13,300 bases of DNA from Acidobacteriaceae bacterium (GTDB taxonomy: Bacteria > Acidobacteriota > Terriglobia > Terriglobales > Acidobacteriaceae): contig PMTP01000076.1 of NCBI GenBank assembly GCA_003167305.1, forward strand, positions 346 through 13,645, given 5' to 3'. Numbering within the stretch: position 1 is the stretch's first letter; each line of letters starts with the position of its first letter. Positions 1 to 5,105 of the stretch are shown here, piece by piece. The notes beneath the pieces were generated by a model that searched no databases, was not told the DNA's origin, and saw only the letters and a program-made list of their open reading frames with translations. Made by a program: the position numbers and the translations under genes.

Positions 1-641
1 ATCCGCCCGCCCATCTGCGTCACTTGGCCCGTGCCGTTGCACTCCGAGCACTGGGTGGGTCCGCCGGTCGAGGCCTGGCCGTGGCAGGTGGGGCAGCTCT
101 CCTGGCGGTTCACTTCGAGCCGCGCCTGACCGCCGCGAATCGCCGTCCAGAAGTCCACCGTGGCCTGGTACTCCAGGTCGCTGCCCGGCTGCGGACCGCG
201 CTGCTGCTGTTGCTGCGCTCCGGTGAACATGCCGGAAAAAATGTCCTTGAAGCTGCCCCACGAAGCCGAATCCGCCGGGGAGCCCGCGTGCTGCCCCCGG
301 CGCTGCCCCGGCCCGCTCTGAAAGCCGGAGAAGTCGAAGCCGCCAAAGTCCACCGGAGCGCCGCGACCGCCGCCCTGCCGCGCATAGGCCTCGGCCGTCG
401 CAGGGTCAATCTGATCGGAGTAGAAGCCCACCTGGTCGTAAATCTTGCGCTTCTTCTCGTCGCTCAGCACGTCGTTGGCCTCGGAGATCTCCTTGAACTT
501 CTCCTCGGAGCGCTTGTCGCCGGGGTTCACGTCCGGGTGATATCGCCGCGCAGCCTTGCGGAAGGCCTTGCGAATCTCCTCCGGGGTGGCCGTTTTCTTC
601 ACGCCAAGCGTGCCGTAATAGTCCTTGTTCGTCGTGGGCAT
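1..641 (-). CDS. dnaJ: Chaperone DnaJ (Hsp40), 5' part, cut by window edge
   Basis: Cytoplasmic co-chaperone that delivers unfolded clients to DnaK and stimulates its ATPase. Reading leftward from the ATG at 641, 213 residues are visible with no stop before the edge. A J-domain occupies about residues 5-70, with the DnaK-activating HPD at 35-37. A Gly/Phe-rich linker follows, including a Gln run near residues 140-145. The zinc-binding centre starts near residue 183 with CPTCHG, then CSECNGTG. This arrangement marks a type I DnaJ; the first zinc motif lacks the usual last glycine (CxxCxGxA). The rest of the zinc centre and the C-terminal substrate domains lie outside the window. No strong Shine-Dalgarno is visible before the ATG. 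higA ends 91 bp upstream on the same strand. No grpE or dnaK is in view, so this could be a second DnaJ or a CbpA-like paralogue, but the zinc motifs favour DnaJ proper. Confidence 0.95.
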   Translation of the reverse strand, partial: MPTTNKDYYGTLGVKKTATPEEIRKAFRKAARRYHPDVNPGDKRSEEKFKEISEANDVLSDEKKRKIYDQVGFYSDQIDPATAEAYARQGGGRGAPVDFGGFDFSGFQSGPGQRRGQHAGSPADSASWGSFKDIFSGMFTGAQQQQQRGPQPGSDLEYQATVDFWTAIRGGQARLEVNRQESCPTCHGQASTGGPTQCSECNGTGQVTQMGGR

Positions 642-732
642 GGTCTGTTTGGACTCGTTTCCTGATTACGCGCTAGTTCTTCTTTTCATCCTGATGAGTG
701 CTGAGAATCCGCACCCCTTGACCGCAATCCGG

Positions 733-1083
733 TCAAGCAACCTGTCTGGCCATCAGTTCCCCGGTCTCCGTGCGCGGCGCGGGAAAGATCTCCACCTCAA
801 TTCGGGCCGTCACTTCCCGGCTGGCCAAGGCCAGGTCATAGGACATCTGCATCTTCATCCAGAAATCCGGCGTGGTCCCGAAGTACCGCGCCAAACGCAG
901 CGCCGTATCCGCAGTAATTCCCCGGCGTTCGCGCACAATCTCCGAGATGCGCGTCACCGGTACTCGCAAAGCAAGAGCCAGTGCATTGGCCGAAAGTCCC
1001 AGCGGCAGCAGAAAATCCTCACGCAAAAACTCGCCGGGATGAATTGGCACACCCTTTTGCTCGTGCTTCCTTGGAATACTCAT
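733..1083 (-). CDS. higA: HigA-family antitoxin (XRE-type HTH)
   Basis: Predicted antitoxin of a type II pair; it should bind and neutralise the HigB toxin encoded just upstream and repress the shared promoter. The 116-residue protein has the family N-terminus (HPGEFLREDFL) followed by a helix-turn-helix covering about residues 25-70 (LSANALALALRVP, then ISEIVRERRGITADTALRLA) and the typical FGTTPDFWMKMQ segment. I chose the ATG at 1083 because a GGGAG sits 7 nt upstream; an in-frame TTG at 1089 would be too close to that site. It follows higB after a 12-nt gap, so the two are almost certainly co-transcribed. The toxin-first order is characteristic of HigBA and unlike most type II systems. 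The family call is secure; toxicity and neutralisation are inferred. Confidence 0.9.
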   Translation of the reverse strand: MSIPRKHEQKGVPIHPGEFLREDFLLPLGLSANALALALRVPVTRISEIVRERRGITADTALRLARYFGTTPDFWMKMQMSYDLALASREVTARIEVEIFPAPRTETGELMARQVA

Positions 1084-1095
1084 GCACAATCTCCC

Positions 1096-1374
1096 TCAAT
1101 GGTAATCAACAATCTCTACATCCCAGGCATCTTGACCGTCCCAGCGGAAGCACACTCGATATTGATTGTTGATGCGGATGCTCCACCAGCCCTCCCGGCC
1201 ACCCTTCAGCTTCTCCAGCCGGTTGCCCGGCGGCTTCAACAAATCTTCAATCGCCGACGCGAAGTCAACTGCTTGCAATCGGCGTGCTGCTACCCGCGCA
1301 ATCGCTGCCCATCGCCTGCTTGTTCCGGTCAAGAAGACCGCTTCCGTCTCATCATCGGCGAAGGATTGAATCAT
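1096..1374 (-). CDS. higB: HigB/RelE-family toxin (mRNA interferase)
   Basis: Predicted ribosome-dependent mRNA endonuclease of the RelE superfamily. The 92-residue length is usual for HigB. Diagnostic segments are the Arg-rich helix (RRWAAIARVAARRLQAVD), the LKPPGNRLEKLKG stretch, and the C-terminal strand pair SIRINNQYRVCFRW, which carries the conserved basic residues, followed by VEIVDYH with the terminal His seen in this family. All core segments are present, so nothing suggests an inactive toxin. It lies directly before higA with a 12-nt gap. The Shine-Dalgarno upstream of the ATG is poor and a possible promoter lies only about 12 nt before the start, so the leader is very short. Confidence 0.9.
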   Translation of the reverse strand: MIQSFADDETEAVFLTGTSRRWAAIARVAARRLQAVDFASAIEDLLKPPGNRLEKLKGGREGWWSIRINNQYRVCFRWDGQDAWDVEIVDYH

Positions 1375-1385
1375 GCTTAACGCTT

Positions 1386-1415
1386 ATCGTAACACGGGAA
1401 ACGTTCAATCAGCAA
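1386..1415 (-). promoter_or_regulatory. Possible higBA promoter overlapping a hairpin
   Basis: On the minus strand a TTGCTG (-35-like, 1410-1415) and a TACGAT (-10-like, 1386-1391) are separated by 18 nt, ending about 12 nt before the higB start. Each hexamer matches consensus at 4 of 6 positions. The -35 overlaps an inverted repeat (1413-1438; outer arms CAACA/TGTTG, inner arms CGCCC/GGGCG) that could be an operator for HigA or a terminator hairpin. Assigned by eye only. Confidence 0.3.
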
Positions 1416-1469
1416 CAACGCCCTTCGGGCGACTGTTGTCGCGGGAGAGCCAACCTGCCGAAGGCTGAG

Positions 1470-1679
1470 CGCCCGCCGTTGTGCATTCTCTGCACCCGTG
1501 CTGCCGCATTCGCAGAAGATTCCTCGGCAAAGGTTCAGAAGCATACGCGCGCATTGGCAACCGCTCAGTATTCAGCCCATGCGTTTCGATCAACTGCCCC
1601 GGTTCCATGGCCATCAGATGGCGCACGCGAAGACCCCGCACTGGCACGGCCACACCAGCTCCACAGGCAGCCGTTCCCT
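1470..1679 (-). pseudogene. Possible decayed SpoA/FliN-like fragment
   Basis: The 412 bp between higB and pdxS holds no intact gene. On the minus strand, pieces in three frames read like a SpoA (FliN/FliM C-terminal) domain. They are LPVELVW near 1677-1655; then, one frame over, VPVRGLRVRHLMAMEPGQLI and the following ETHGLNTERLPM; then, in a third frame, FAEESSANAAARVQRM ending near 1483. Known SpoA domains follow the pattern LPV..L, a central LxxLxxGxVIxL-type segment, then a final strand before RVTRL. The order fits, but at least two frameshifts and one stop would be needed, and I recognised it from memory of the family rather than by alignment. It could also be chance. The rest of 1381-1792 contains only the hairpin at 1413-1438 and the pdxS leader. 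Confidence 0.3.
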
Positions 1680-1792
1680 ATTCCGCCCCATCAGGCCCTC
1701 CACCCGCATCGCTGCTACACTGGTAATGAACCCAAAGCGGTCTTCCGGGCCTCCATCCGCCCAGAATCCGCCATCCAGCGAGGCCAAACTCC

Positions 1793-2746
1793 ATGTCTGA
1801 ATCGAACGAAAGCCAGAAGATCACCGCCACCAGCCTGCGCCTCAAGATCGGCCTCGCCGAGATGCTCAAAGGCGGCGTCATCATGGACGTGATGAACGTC
1901 GAGCAGGCGCGCATCGCCGAAGAGGCCGGCGCCACATCGGTCATGGCCCTGGAGCGCGTCCCGGCGATGATTCGCGCCGAGGGCGGTGTCGCCCGCATGG
2001 CCAGGCCAGCGCTGATCAAGCAGATCATCCAGGCAGTCTCGATTCCTGTCATGGCCAAGGCCCGCATCGGCCACTTCGCCGAGGCGCAGATTCTGCAAGA
2101 GTTGGGCGTCGACTTTATCGACGAGAGCGAGGTTCTCACCCCCGCCGACGAGGCCCACCACATCGACAAGCACACCTTCACCACGCCCTTTGTATGCGGC
2201 GCGCGCAACCTGGGCGAGGCCCTGCGCCGAATCGCCGAGGGCGCGGCGATGATCCGCACCAAGGGCGAGGCCGGCACCGGCGACGTCGTCCACGCCGTCC
2301 GGCACATGCGCCAGATTATCCGCGAGATGCGCGCCCTCACCGTACTTTCAGAACAGGAACTCTACGCCGCCGCCAAGGACCACCAGGCCCCCTATGAACT
2401 GATCCGCATGGTCGCCCGGACCGGCAAGCTGCCCGTGCCGAATTTCTCCGCCGGTGGCATCGCGACCCCCGCCGACGCCGCGCTGATGATGCAGTTAGGC
2501 GCTGAGGCCATCTTCGTCGGCTCCGGCATCTTCATGAAGGGCAACGCCACGCCCCTCGACGTGGAAAACGACCCCAAAGAGCGCGCCGAGGCCGTCAGCC
2601 GCGCCTGCGCCATCGTCATGGCCACCACCCACTTCAATGACCCCAAGATTCTGGCCGAAGTCAGCGAGCAGGTCACCGGCACGATGAAGGGCCTCGCCGC
2701 CGCCGGCATCGATGTAAAGGACCAGCTTCAAACCCGCGGCTGGTAG
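1793..2746 (+). CDS. pdxS: Pyridoxal 5'-phosphate synthase subunit PdxS
   Basis: Synthase subunit of the DXP-independent vitamin B6 pathway. It builds PLP from ribose 5-phosphate, glyceraldehyde 3-phosphate and ammonia supplied by the glutaminase PdxT; it normally assembles as a dodecamer in the cytoplasm. The 317-residue protein is slightly longer than usual because of an N-terminal extension of about 8 residues. Known catalytic residues are in place: D32 (GVIMDVMN), K89 (VMAKARIGH), which forms the first imine, and K157 ([11 protein letters not shown]), which forms the second. All three are offset by 8 from D24, K81 and K149 of the Bacillus subtilis enzyme. The C-terminal [17 protein letters not shown] phosphate-binding region and GSGIFMK are intact. 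The start at 1793 has a modest GAGG 9 nt upstream. No pdxT lies in the window, although the two genes are often adjacent. Confidence 0.98.
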   Translation: MSESNESQKITATSLRLKIGLAEMLKGGVIMDVMNVEQARIAEEAGATSVMALERVPAMIRAEGGVARMARPALIKQIIQAVSIPVMAKARIGHFAEAQILQELGVDFIDESEVLTPADEAHHIDKHTFTTPFVCGARNLGEALRRIAEGAAMIRTKGEAGTGDVVHAVRHMRQIIREMRALTVLSEQELYAAAKDHQAPYELIRMVARTGKLPVPNFSAGGIATPADAALMMQLGAEAIFVGSGIFMKGNATPLDVENDPKERAEAVSRACAIVMATTHFNDPKILAEVSEQVTGTMKGLAAAGIDVKDQLQTRGW

Positions 2747-2874
2747 CCACCTGCGGTGGGGCCAGCCGCTCGCTTCGCTCGCATAGCATCCTTGCTTCCC
2801 ATCCTTGCGCTAGAAAAAAGTGCATGCACAGGTACTCGGCCATCGAACGCATAAACGAACCTTCAGTAATTTTT
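2747..2874. other. Non-coding stretch after pdxS
   Basis: No credible gene. Immediately after the pdxS stop is a short hairpin (CCACC, 3-nt loop, GGTGG; 2747-2759) without a T-tract, so at best a weak terminator. A direct repetition of GCTCGCTTCGCTCGC follows at 2767-2781. Then comes CCCATCCTTGCGC at 2798-2810, which resembles the CCCATCC core of the dispersed repeats at 3584, 4234 and 6236. Confidence 0.5.
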
Positions 2875-2904
2875 TTGACACATAATGTAAGACTATGGTA
2901 ACGT
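2875..2904 (+). promoter_or_regulatory. Promoter of the duplicated cassette
   Basis: A perfect -35 TTGACA (2875-2880) preceded by a T-run is followed after 18 nt by TAACGT (2899-2904). This carries an extended -10 TG one base upstream (TGG before TAACGT). Transcription would begin near 2911, giving a leader of about 235 nt before the first MGYP gene. A 7-bp hairpin (GACCCGC/GCGGGTC, 2937-2956) lies in that leader. No equally good promoter is visible directly before the second copy. Confidence 0.55.
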
Positions 2905-3012
2905 CCGTGATTAGTGGGATTGAAATCTTCTCCTCAGACCCGCTTCCCCGCGGGTCCACCCGGCTGAACAGTTCCACTACTTCTGCAAATTTGATGTGAA
3001 AAGGGCATCGCT

Positions 3013-3090
3013 CTGCCAGAAGAACGACTGGGCGATGTTGTCGCCACTGCGAACCTCGAGGTGAAAGCGTATTTATTTCACCACCATTGA
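3013..3090 (+). pseudogene. Frameshifted copy of the upstream small ORF
   Basis: Counterpart of the 53-codon ORF at 3665-3826. Reading from CTG 3013 gives LPEERLGDVVATANLEVK, against MSEERLGDDVATANLLVK in copy 2. One extra A in the AAA run at 3064-3066 then shifts the frame, reaching TGA at 3088. Dropping that A restores VKRIYFTTIERLFIPEHRHN, against VKRINFTKTQRLFIPEHRHN in copy 2. Several differences between the copies in this frame are synonymous (CGA/AGA, ACT/ACC, AAC/AAT, ATT/ATC), which suggests the ancestor was translated. There is no ATG at the equivalent position, so copy 1 looks dead as a coding unit. Confidence 0.45.
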
Positions 3091-3146
3091 GCGACTGTTC
3101 ATCCCCGAACATCGCCACAACTGCACAAGCAACAGAGGAGGTCAAC

Positions 3147-3491
3147 ATGGGTTATCCAAACGTTCAAATCCACAATTCCACGAATTATGTTGCCAGCGGA
3201 ACGGTCCACCTCGCGACCATGTTCTGCTCCAACGACGATTACTATGTAACACCCGGCACTACCTGGACCGGACCAGGCCGCGGGGTTTGCCTGGTAACCA
3301 AAATTGACGCTTTGGTTAGGACTCCCGGTGGCGACATTTGGGCGTCGGCCTATGAGTCGTCGGGAACCTCGTACAGTCAATATGCGGTCATCCAGACGGG
3401 CCCCACCTCATTCGAGGTTACCCGCCGGGTTACTGGAACTGAAGACAGTCCACCCGCGGACTACGTGGAGCCGACGAAAAATCAGAAATAG
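3147..3491 (+). CDS. Unrecognised 114-aa protein, tandem paralogue 1
   Basis: I do not recognise this family. The 114-residue protein starts MGYPNVQI at the ATG at 3147, chosen because AGGAGG lies 5 nt upstream and the second copy begins identically. A frame extension upstream to 3087 is rejected. The composition (many Thr, Ser, Tyr, Val and Gly, alternating with aromatics) suggests a compact beta-sandwich. Shared landmarks with the neighbour are NST.Y near residue 10, FC.NDD with C27, VTPGTTW ending at W40, GRGVCL with C48, GDIWA with W65, YESSGTSY, and QTGP.SFEVTRRV. The two cysteines could form a disulfide, yet no signal peptide or membrane segment is present. The C-terminal tail (EDSPPADYVEPTK) is acidic and proline-rich and probably flexible. 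A strong intrinsic terminator follows. It is about 75% identical in protein sequence to the second copy. Confidence 0.8.
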   Translation: MGYPNVQIHNSTNYVASGTVHLATMFCSNDDYYVTPGTTWTGPGRGVCLVTKIDALVRTPGGDIWASAYESSGTSYSQYAVIQTGPTSFEVTRRVTGTEDSPPADYVEPTKNQK

Positions 3492-3508
3492 AAGCGCGAA
3501 GTGACGGC

Positions 3509-3555
3509 ACATCCCGCCCTTTGCCGGATTGCGGTGGGCGGGATGTTGTCGTTTT
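3509..3555 (+). terminator. Intrinsic terminator after paralogue 1
   Basis: An 11-bp perfect stem (3509-3519 with 3536-3546; arm CATCCCGCCC) closes a 16-nt loop that itself can form CCG/CGG. It is followed by TGTCGTTTTC, a modest T-tract. The same structure follows the second copy. Confidence 0.75.
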
Positions 3556-3596
3556 CTACGATATTTTGGATTGAGAGTCGCCGCGTGCCCCATCCT

Positions 3597-3654
3597 TCGC
3601 TGGGGCGGGATCCCCAACGACTCGGGGTTCCCAGCGAGCGATTTTTGCTCGCGG
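3597..3654. other. Palindrome-rich spacer between the two units
   Basis: This 58-bp segment is present only between the copies. It holds nested inverted repeats: TCGCTGGG (3597-3604) with CCCAGCGA (3630-3637), an inner CCCC/GGGG pair, and GCGAGC (3634-3639) with GCTCGC (3647-3652). It directly continues the GTGCCCCATCC core at 3585-3595, so it may be part of a dispersed palindromic element at the duplication junction. Confidence 0.5.
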
Positions 3655-3664
3655 GGGCATCGCT

Positions 3665-3826
3665 ATGTCAGAAGAAAGACTGGGCGATGATGTTGCCACC
3701 GCGAATCTCCTGGTGAAGCGTATCAATTTCACCAAGACCCAGCGACTGTTCATCCCCGAACATCGCCACAACTGCACAAGCAACGGAGGAGGTCAACATG
3801 GGTTATCCGAGCGTTCAAATCCTTAA
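3665..3826 (+). CDS. Small 53-codon ORF overlapping the next gene's start
   Basis: Starts at ATG 3665 (MSEERLGDDVATANLLVKRI) and ends at TAA 3824-3826, 26 nt inside the second MGYP gene in another frame. Residues 1-40 are mostly charged and polar, with RLFIPEHRHNCTSN just before the overlap; the last 13 residues are read across the Shine-Dalgarno and start of the downstream gene. Its own ribosome-binding site is only a G-run about 8 nt upstream. The shared reading frame with synonymous differences in copy 1 supports past translation. It might be a leader peptide whose translation controls the MGYP gene by coupling, a small partner protein, or a fossil. No homologue is known to me. Confidence 0.4.
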   Translation: MSEERLGDDVATANLLVKRINFTKTQRLFIPEHRHNCTSNGGGQHGLSERSNP

Positions 3827-4145
3827 TTCCACGCAGTATGCTGTCAGAGGAACGATCCACTACTTAAGCCAGTTCTGCGCCAACGACGATTTCTACGTAA
3901 CACCCGGCACTACTTGGACCCGCACAGGCCGTGGGGTTTGCCTGATAACCAAAGTTGACGCTTTGGTCACAACTCCCAATGGCGACATTTGGGCGACACC
4001 CTATGAGTCGTCGGGAACCTCGTACGGTCAATTTGCGGTCATCCAGACGGGCCCCGCCTCGTTCGAGGTTACCCGCCGGGTGAGTGGAGCTGAAGACAGT
4101 CCACCCGCGGACTACGTGGAGCCTACGAAAAAGGAGAAAGAGTAG
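3798..4145 (+). CDS. Unrecognised 115-aa protein, tandem paralogue 2
   Basis: Paralogue of the gene at 3147 and of equally unknown function. ATG 3798 is preceded by AGGAGG at a 5-nt spacing. The landmarks are conserved: C27, W40, C48 and W65, the VTPGTTW, GRGVCL, YESSGTSY and SFEVTRRV blocks, and the tail SPPADYVEPTK, here ending KEKE. Differences cluster near the N-terminus: 13 of the 28 residues from 5 to 32 differ, against about 9 of the last 49. This suggests that one face or loop set of a conserved fold is changing. It lacks a signal peptide, so it is probably cytoplasmic unless exported by a non-classical route. The upstream small ORF ends inside its first codons, which would allow translational coupling. 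A terminator follows at 4160-4206. Confidence 0.8.
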   Translation: MGYPSVQILNSTQYAVRGTIHYLSQFCANDDFYVTPGTTWTRTGRGVCLITKVDALVTTPNGDIWATPYESSGTSYGQFAVIQTGPASFEVTRRVSGAEDSPPADYVEPTKKEKE

Positions 4146-4159
4146 CCGATAAGGATGGT

Positions 4160-4206
4160 ACATCCCGCCCTCTGTTGGATTGCGGCGGGCGGGGTGTTGT
4201 CGTTTT
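4160..4206 (+). terminator. Intrinsic terminator after paralogue 2
   Basis: Stem 4160-4170 with 4187-4197 around a 16-nt loop, then TGTCGTTTTC. Compared with the first copy, one A on the 3' arm has become G, turning a T-A pair into a T-G wobble, so pairing is kept. Confidence 0.75.
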
Positions 4207-4342
4207 CTACGATATTTTGGATTGAGAGTCGCCGGGTGCCCCATCCTCACGCTTTTTTCTGGCGAATAGTGAGAAACCGTCCCCGTTCGTTTCCCGAGCT
4301 GAAGGCCGCTGGCCGGACGGTCAGTCCCCGCACCGAAGGTGT

Positions 4343-4371
4343 TTGACATAGTAAACATTTATGTGTACTCT
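4343..4371 (+). promoter_or_regulatory. hicAB promoter with palindromic operator
   Basis: A perfect TTGACA (4343-4348) is followed after 17 nt by TACTCT (4366-4371). Transcription would start at or next to the A of the hicA ATG (4378), giving a leaderless message; no Shine-Dalgarno is present. Between and over the hexamers lies an inverted repeat, ACATA (4346-4350) and TATGT (4360-4364), a plausible site for autorepression by HicB. Confidence 0.6.
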
Positions 4372-4377
4372 TGACCC

Positions 4378-4568
4378 ATGAACAGCGCCGAGTTCCAACG
4401 GTGGTTGAAGAGCAAGTGCGCCAAGTTCGATCGCTCGCGGGGTAAAGTTTCCCACATGTACGTGGCCCTGAACGGCAAGACTACTTGATACCCACGCACA
4501 GTACTGAGATGCGCACCGGTACGGTTGAGAGCATCAAGCGCCAGCTCGGTCTGAAGGGAGAAAAGTAA
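4378..4568 (+). pseudogene. hicA: Frameshifted hicA toxin gene
   Basis: HicA is a small double-stranded-RNA-binding-fold mRNA interferase. From ATG 4378, frame 1 reads MNSAEFQRWLKSKCAKFDRS and reaches the family's catalytic His in KVSHMYVAL (H26), then NGKTT, ending at TGA 4486-4488. In the -1 frame from TTG 4485 the sequence continues LIPTHSTEMRTGTVESIK and RQLGLKGEK to TAA 4566-4568. Joined, these give a normal HicA of about 63 residues, including the IPxH motif. A single missing base near 4480-4486 explains the break. No slippery heptamer is visible, so programmed frameshifting is unlikely. The gene is either inactivated or affected by a sequencing error. Its TAA overlaps the hicB ATG by one base (TAATG). 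Confidence 0.85.
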
Positions 4569-4993
4569 TGTTGCAATACGCCGCAAAGTTGACCCCTGGC
4601 CTTCCGGAAGAGGGCGGATATACGGTGACCTTCCGCGATGTGCCAGAAGCAATCACCGATGGCGAAACGTTGGAAGACGCGCTCAAATACGCGGCTGAAG
4701 CATTGGAGTTGGCTCTGGAGCATTATCTCGATGAACGCCGCCAGAGTCCCATTCCTACCCCTCCACGGAAGGGAGAATATCTTATCGCATTGCCCGTGAG
4801 CCTCTCGCTCAAGTGCGCTCTGCTCAATGAGATGATTCGCCAGAAAGTGCGTCCGGCGGAGTTGGCCAAGCGTCTGAAGACGAGCAAGCAGGAGGTCAAT
4901 CGGCTCACCACCTTGTCTCATGCCACCAAAGTGGACCGAATCGCCGAAGCCTTCCATGTTCTCGGCAAGGAACTCACCATATCGGTTGCTTAG
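4568..4993 (+). CDS. hicB: HicB-family antitoxin
   Basis: Predicted antitoxin and autorepressor of the adjacent HicA. The 141-residue protein has the partial RNase H-like HicB fold at the N-terminus (YAAKLTP, GGYTVTFRDVPEAITDGET, then LEDALKYAAEALELALEHYL). After a proline-rich linker it has a C-terminal helix-turn-helix (VRPAELAKRLKTSKQEVNRL) for DNA binding. The start overlaps the hicA stop in TAATG, implying translational coupling; GGGAG lies upstream within hicA. The protein is intact even though hicA is broken, so it may persist as a solo DNA-binding regulator or as an antitoxin against a related HicA elsewhere. Confidence 0.92.
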   Translation: MLQYAAKLTPGLPEEGGYTVTFRDVPEAITDGETLEDALKYAAEALELALEHYLDERRQSPIPTPPRKGEYLIALPVSLSLKCALLNEMIRQKVRPAELAKRLKTSKQEVNRLTTLSHATKVDRIAEAFHVLGKELTISVA

Positions 4994-5092
4994 TGGGCCG
5001 GGTGCCCAAAGGCAGGACGTTATGCGGAGAAAGAGTGGACTATCACCCGCCTGAGAAGTCGTCTCGGAATAGTTTCATGCCGCCTCTTCCGC

Positions 5093-5098
5093 TACAAT
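5093..5098 (+). promoter_or_regulatory. -10-like hexamer of lpxD
   Basis: TACAAT lies 7 nt before the lpxD ATG, with no Shine-Dalgarno in between, which suggests a leaderless or near-leaderless transcript. No convincing -35 is seen around 5069-5075. The interval 4994-5105 holds nothing else that I can support. Confidence 0.35.
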
Positions 5099-5105
5099 TT
5101 CATCC

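Larger units (their letters stand above)
3003..3596 (+). repeat. Tandem duplication, unit 1
   Basis: First copy of a cassette repeated at 3655-4247 with an offset of 651-652 bp. It contains an upstream leader or ORF remnant (3013-3146), the first MGYP gene, a terminator stem and a conserved 53-nt tail. Two islands are nearly identical between copies: 3092-3146 (1 difference in 55) and 3544-3596 (1 difference in 53). In between, the protein-coding part differs at about 46 of 342 positions by my hand count. The 58 bp between units (3597-3654) is not shared. Confidence 0.9.
3655..4247 (+). repeat. Tandem duplication, unit 2
   Basis: Second copy of the cassette at 3003-3596. It begins with the shared GGGCATCGCT (3655-3664) and ends with GTGCCCCATCCT (4236-4247). 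It carries the intact upstream ORF, the second MGYP gene and the second terminator. The one-base difference in offset (652 bp upstream, 651 bp from the gene onward) comes from the extra A in unit 1 near 3065. Confidence 0.9.

Noticed and set aside
696..704. GAGTGCTGA upstream of dnaJ, resembling half of the CIRCE heat-shock operator
   Set aside because: CIRCE needs a second inverted arm after 9 nt; none is present on either side, so this is a chance half-site at most.
1680..1792. PLP-related riboswitch or PdxR-type operator upstream of pdxS
   Set aside because: No conserved structure or repeated operator could be identified, and no pdxR gene is nearby.
2810..3148. Minus-strand 112-codon frame across the leader of the first cassette
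   Set aside because: It covers a good plus-strand promoter and the conserved leader, and its translation has no recognisable features.
3003..4247. Integron gene cassettes with attC sites
   Set aside because: The stem-loops after each gene behave as terminators, lack attC core sites, and no integrase is in the window; simple tandem duplication suffices.
4471..4490. Programmed -1 frameshift to produce full-length HicA
   Set aside because: The bases at the break (AAG ACT ACT TGA) form no slippery heptamer and no strong downstream structure is evident; simple mutation or sequencing error is more likely.
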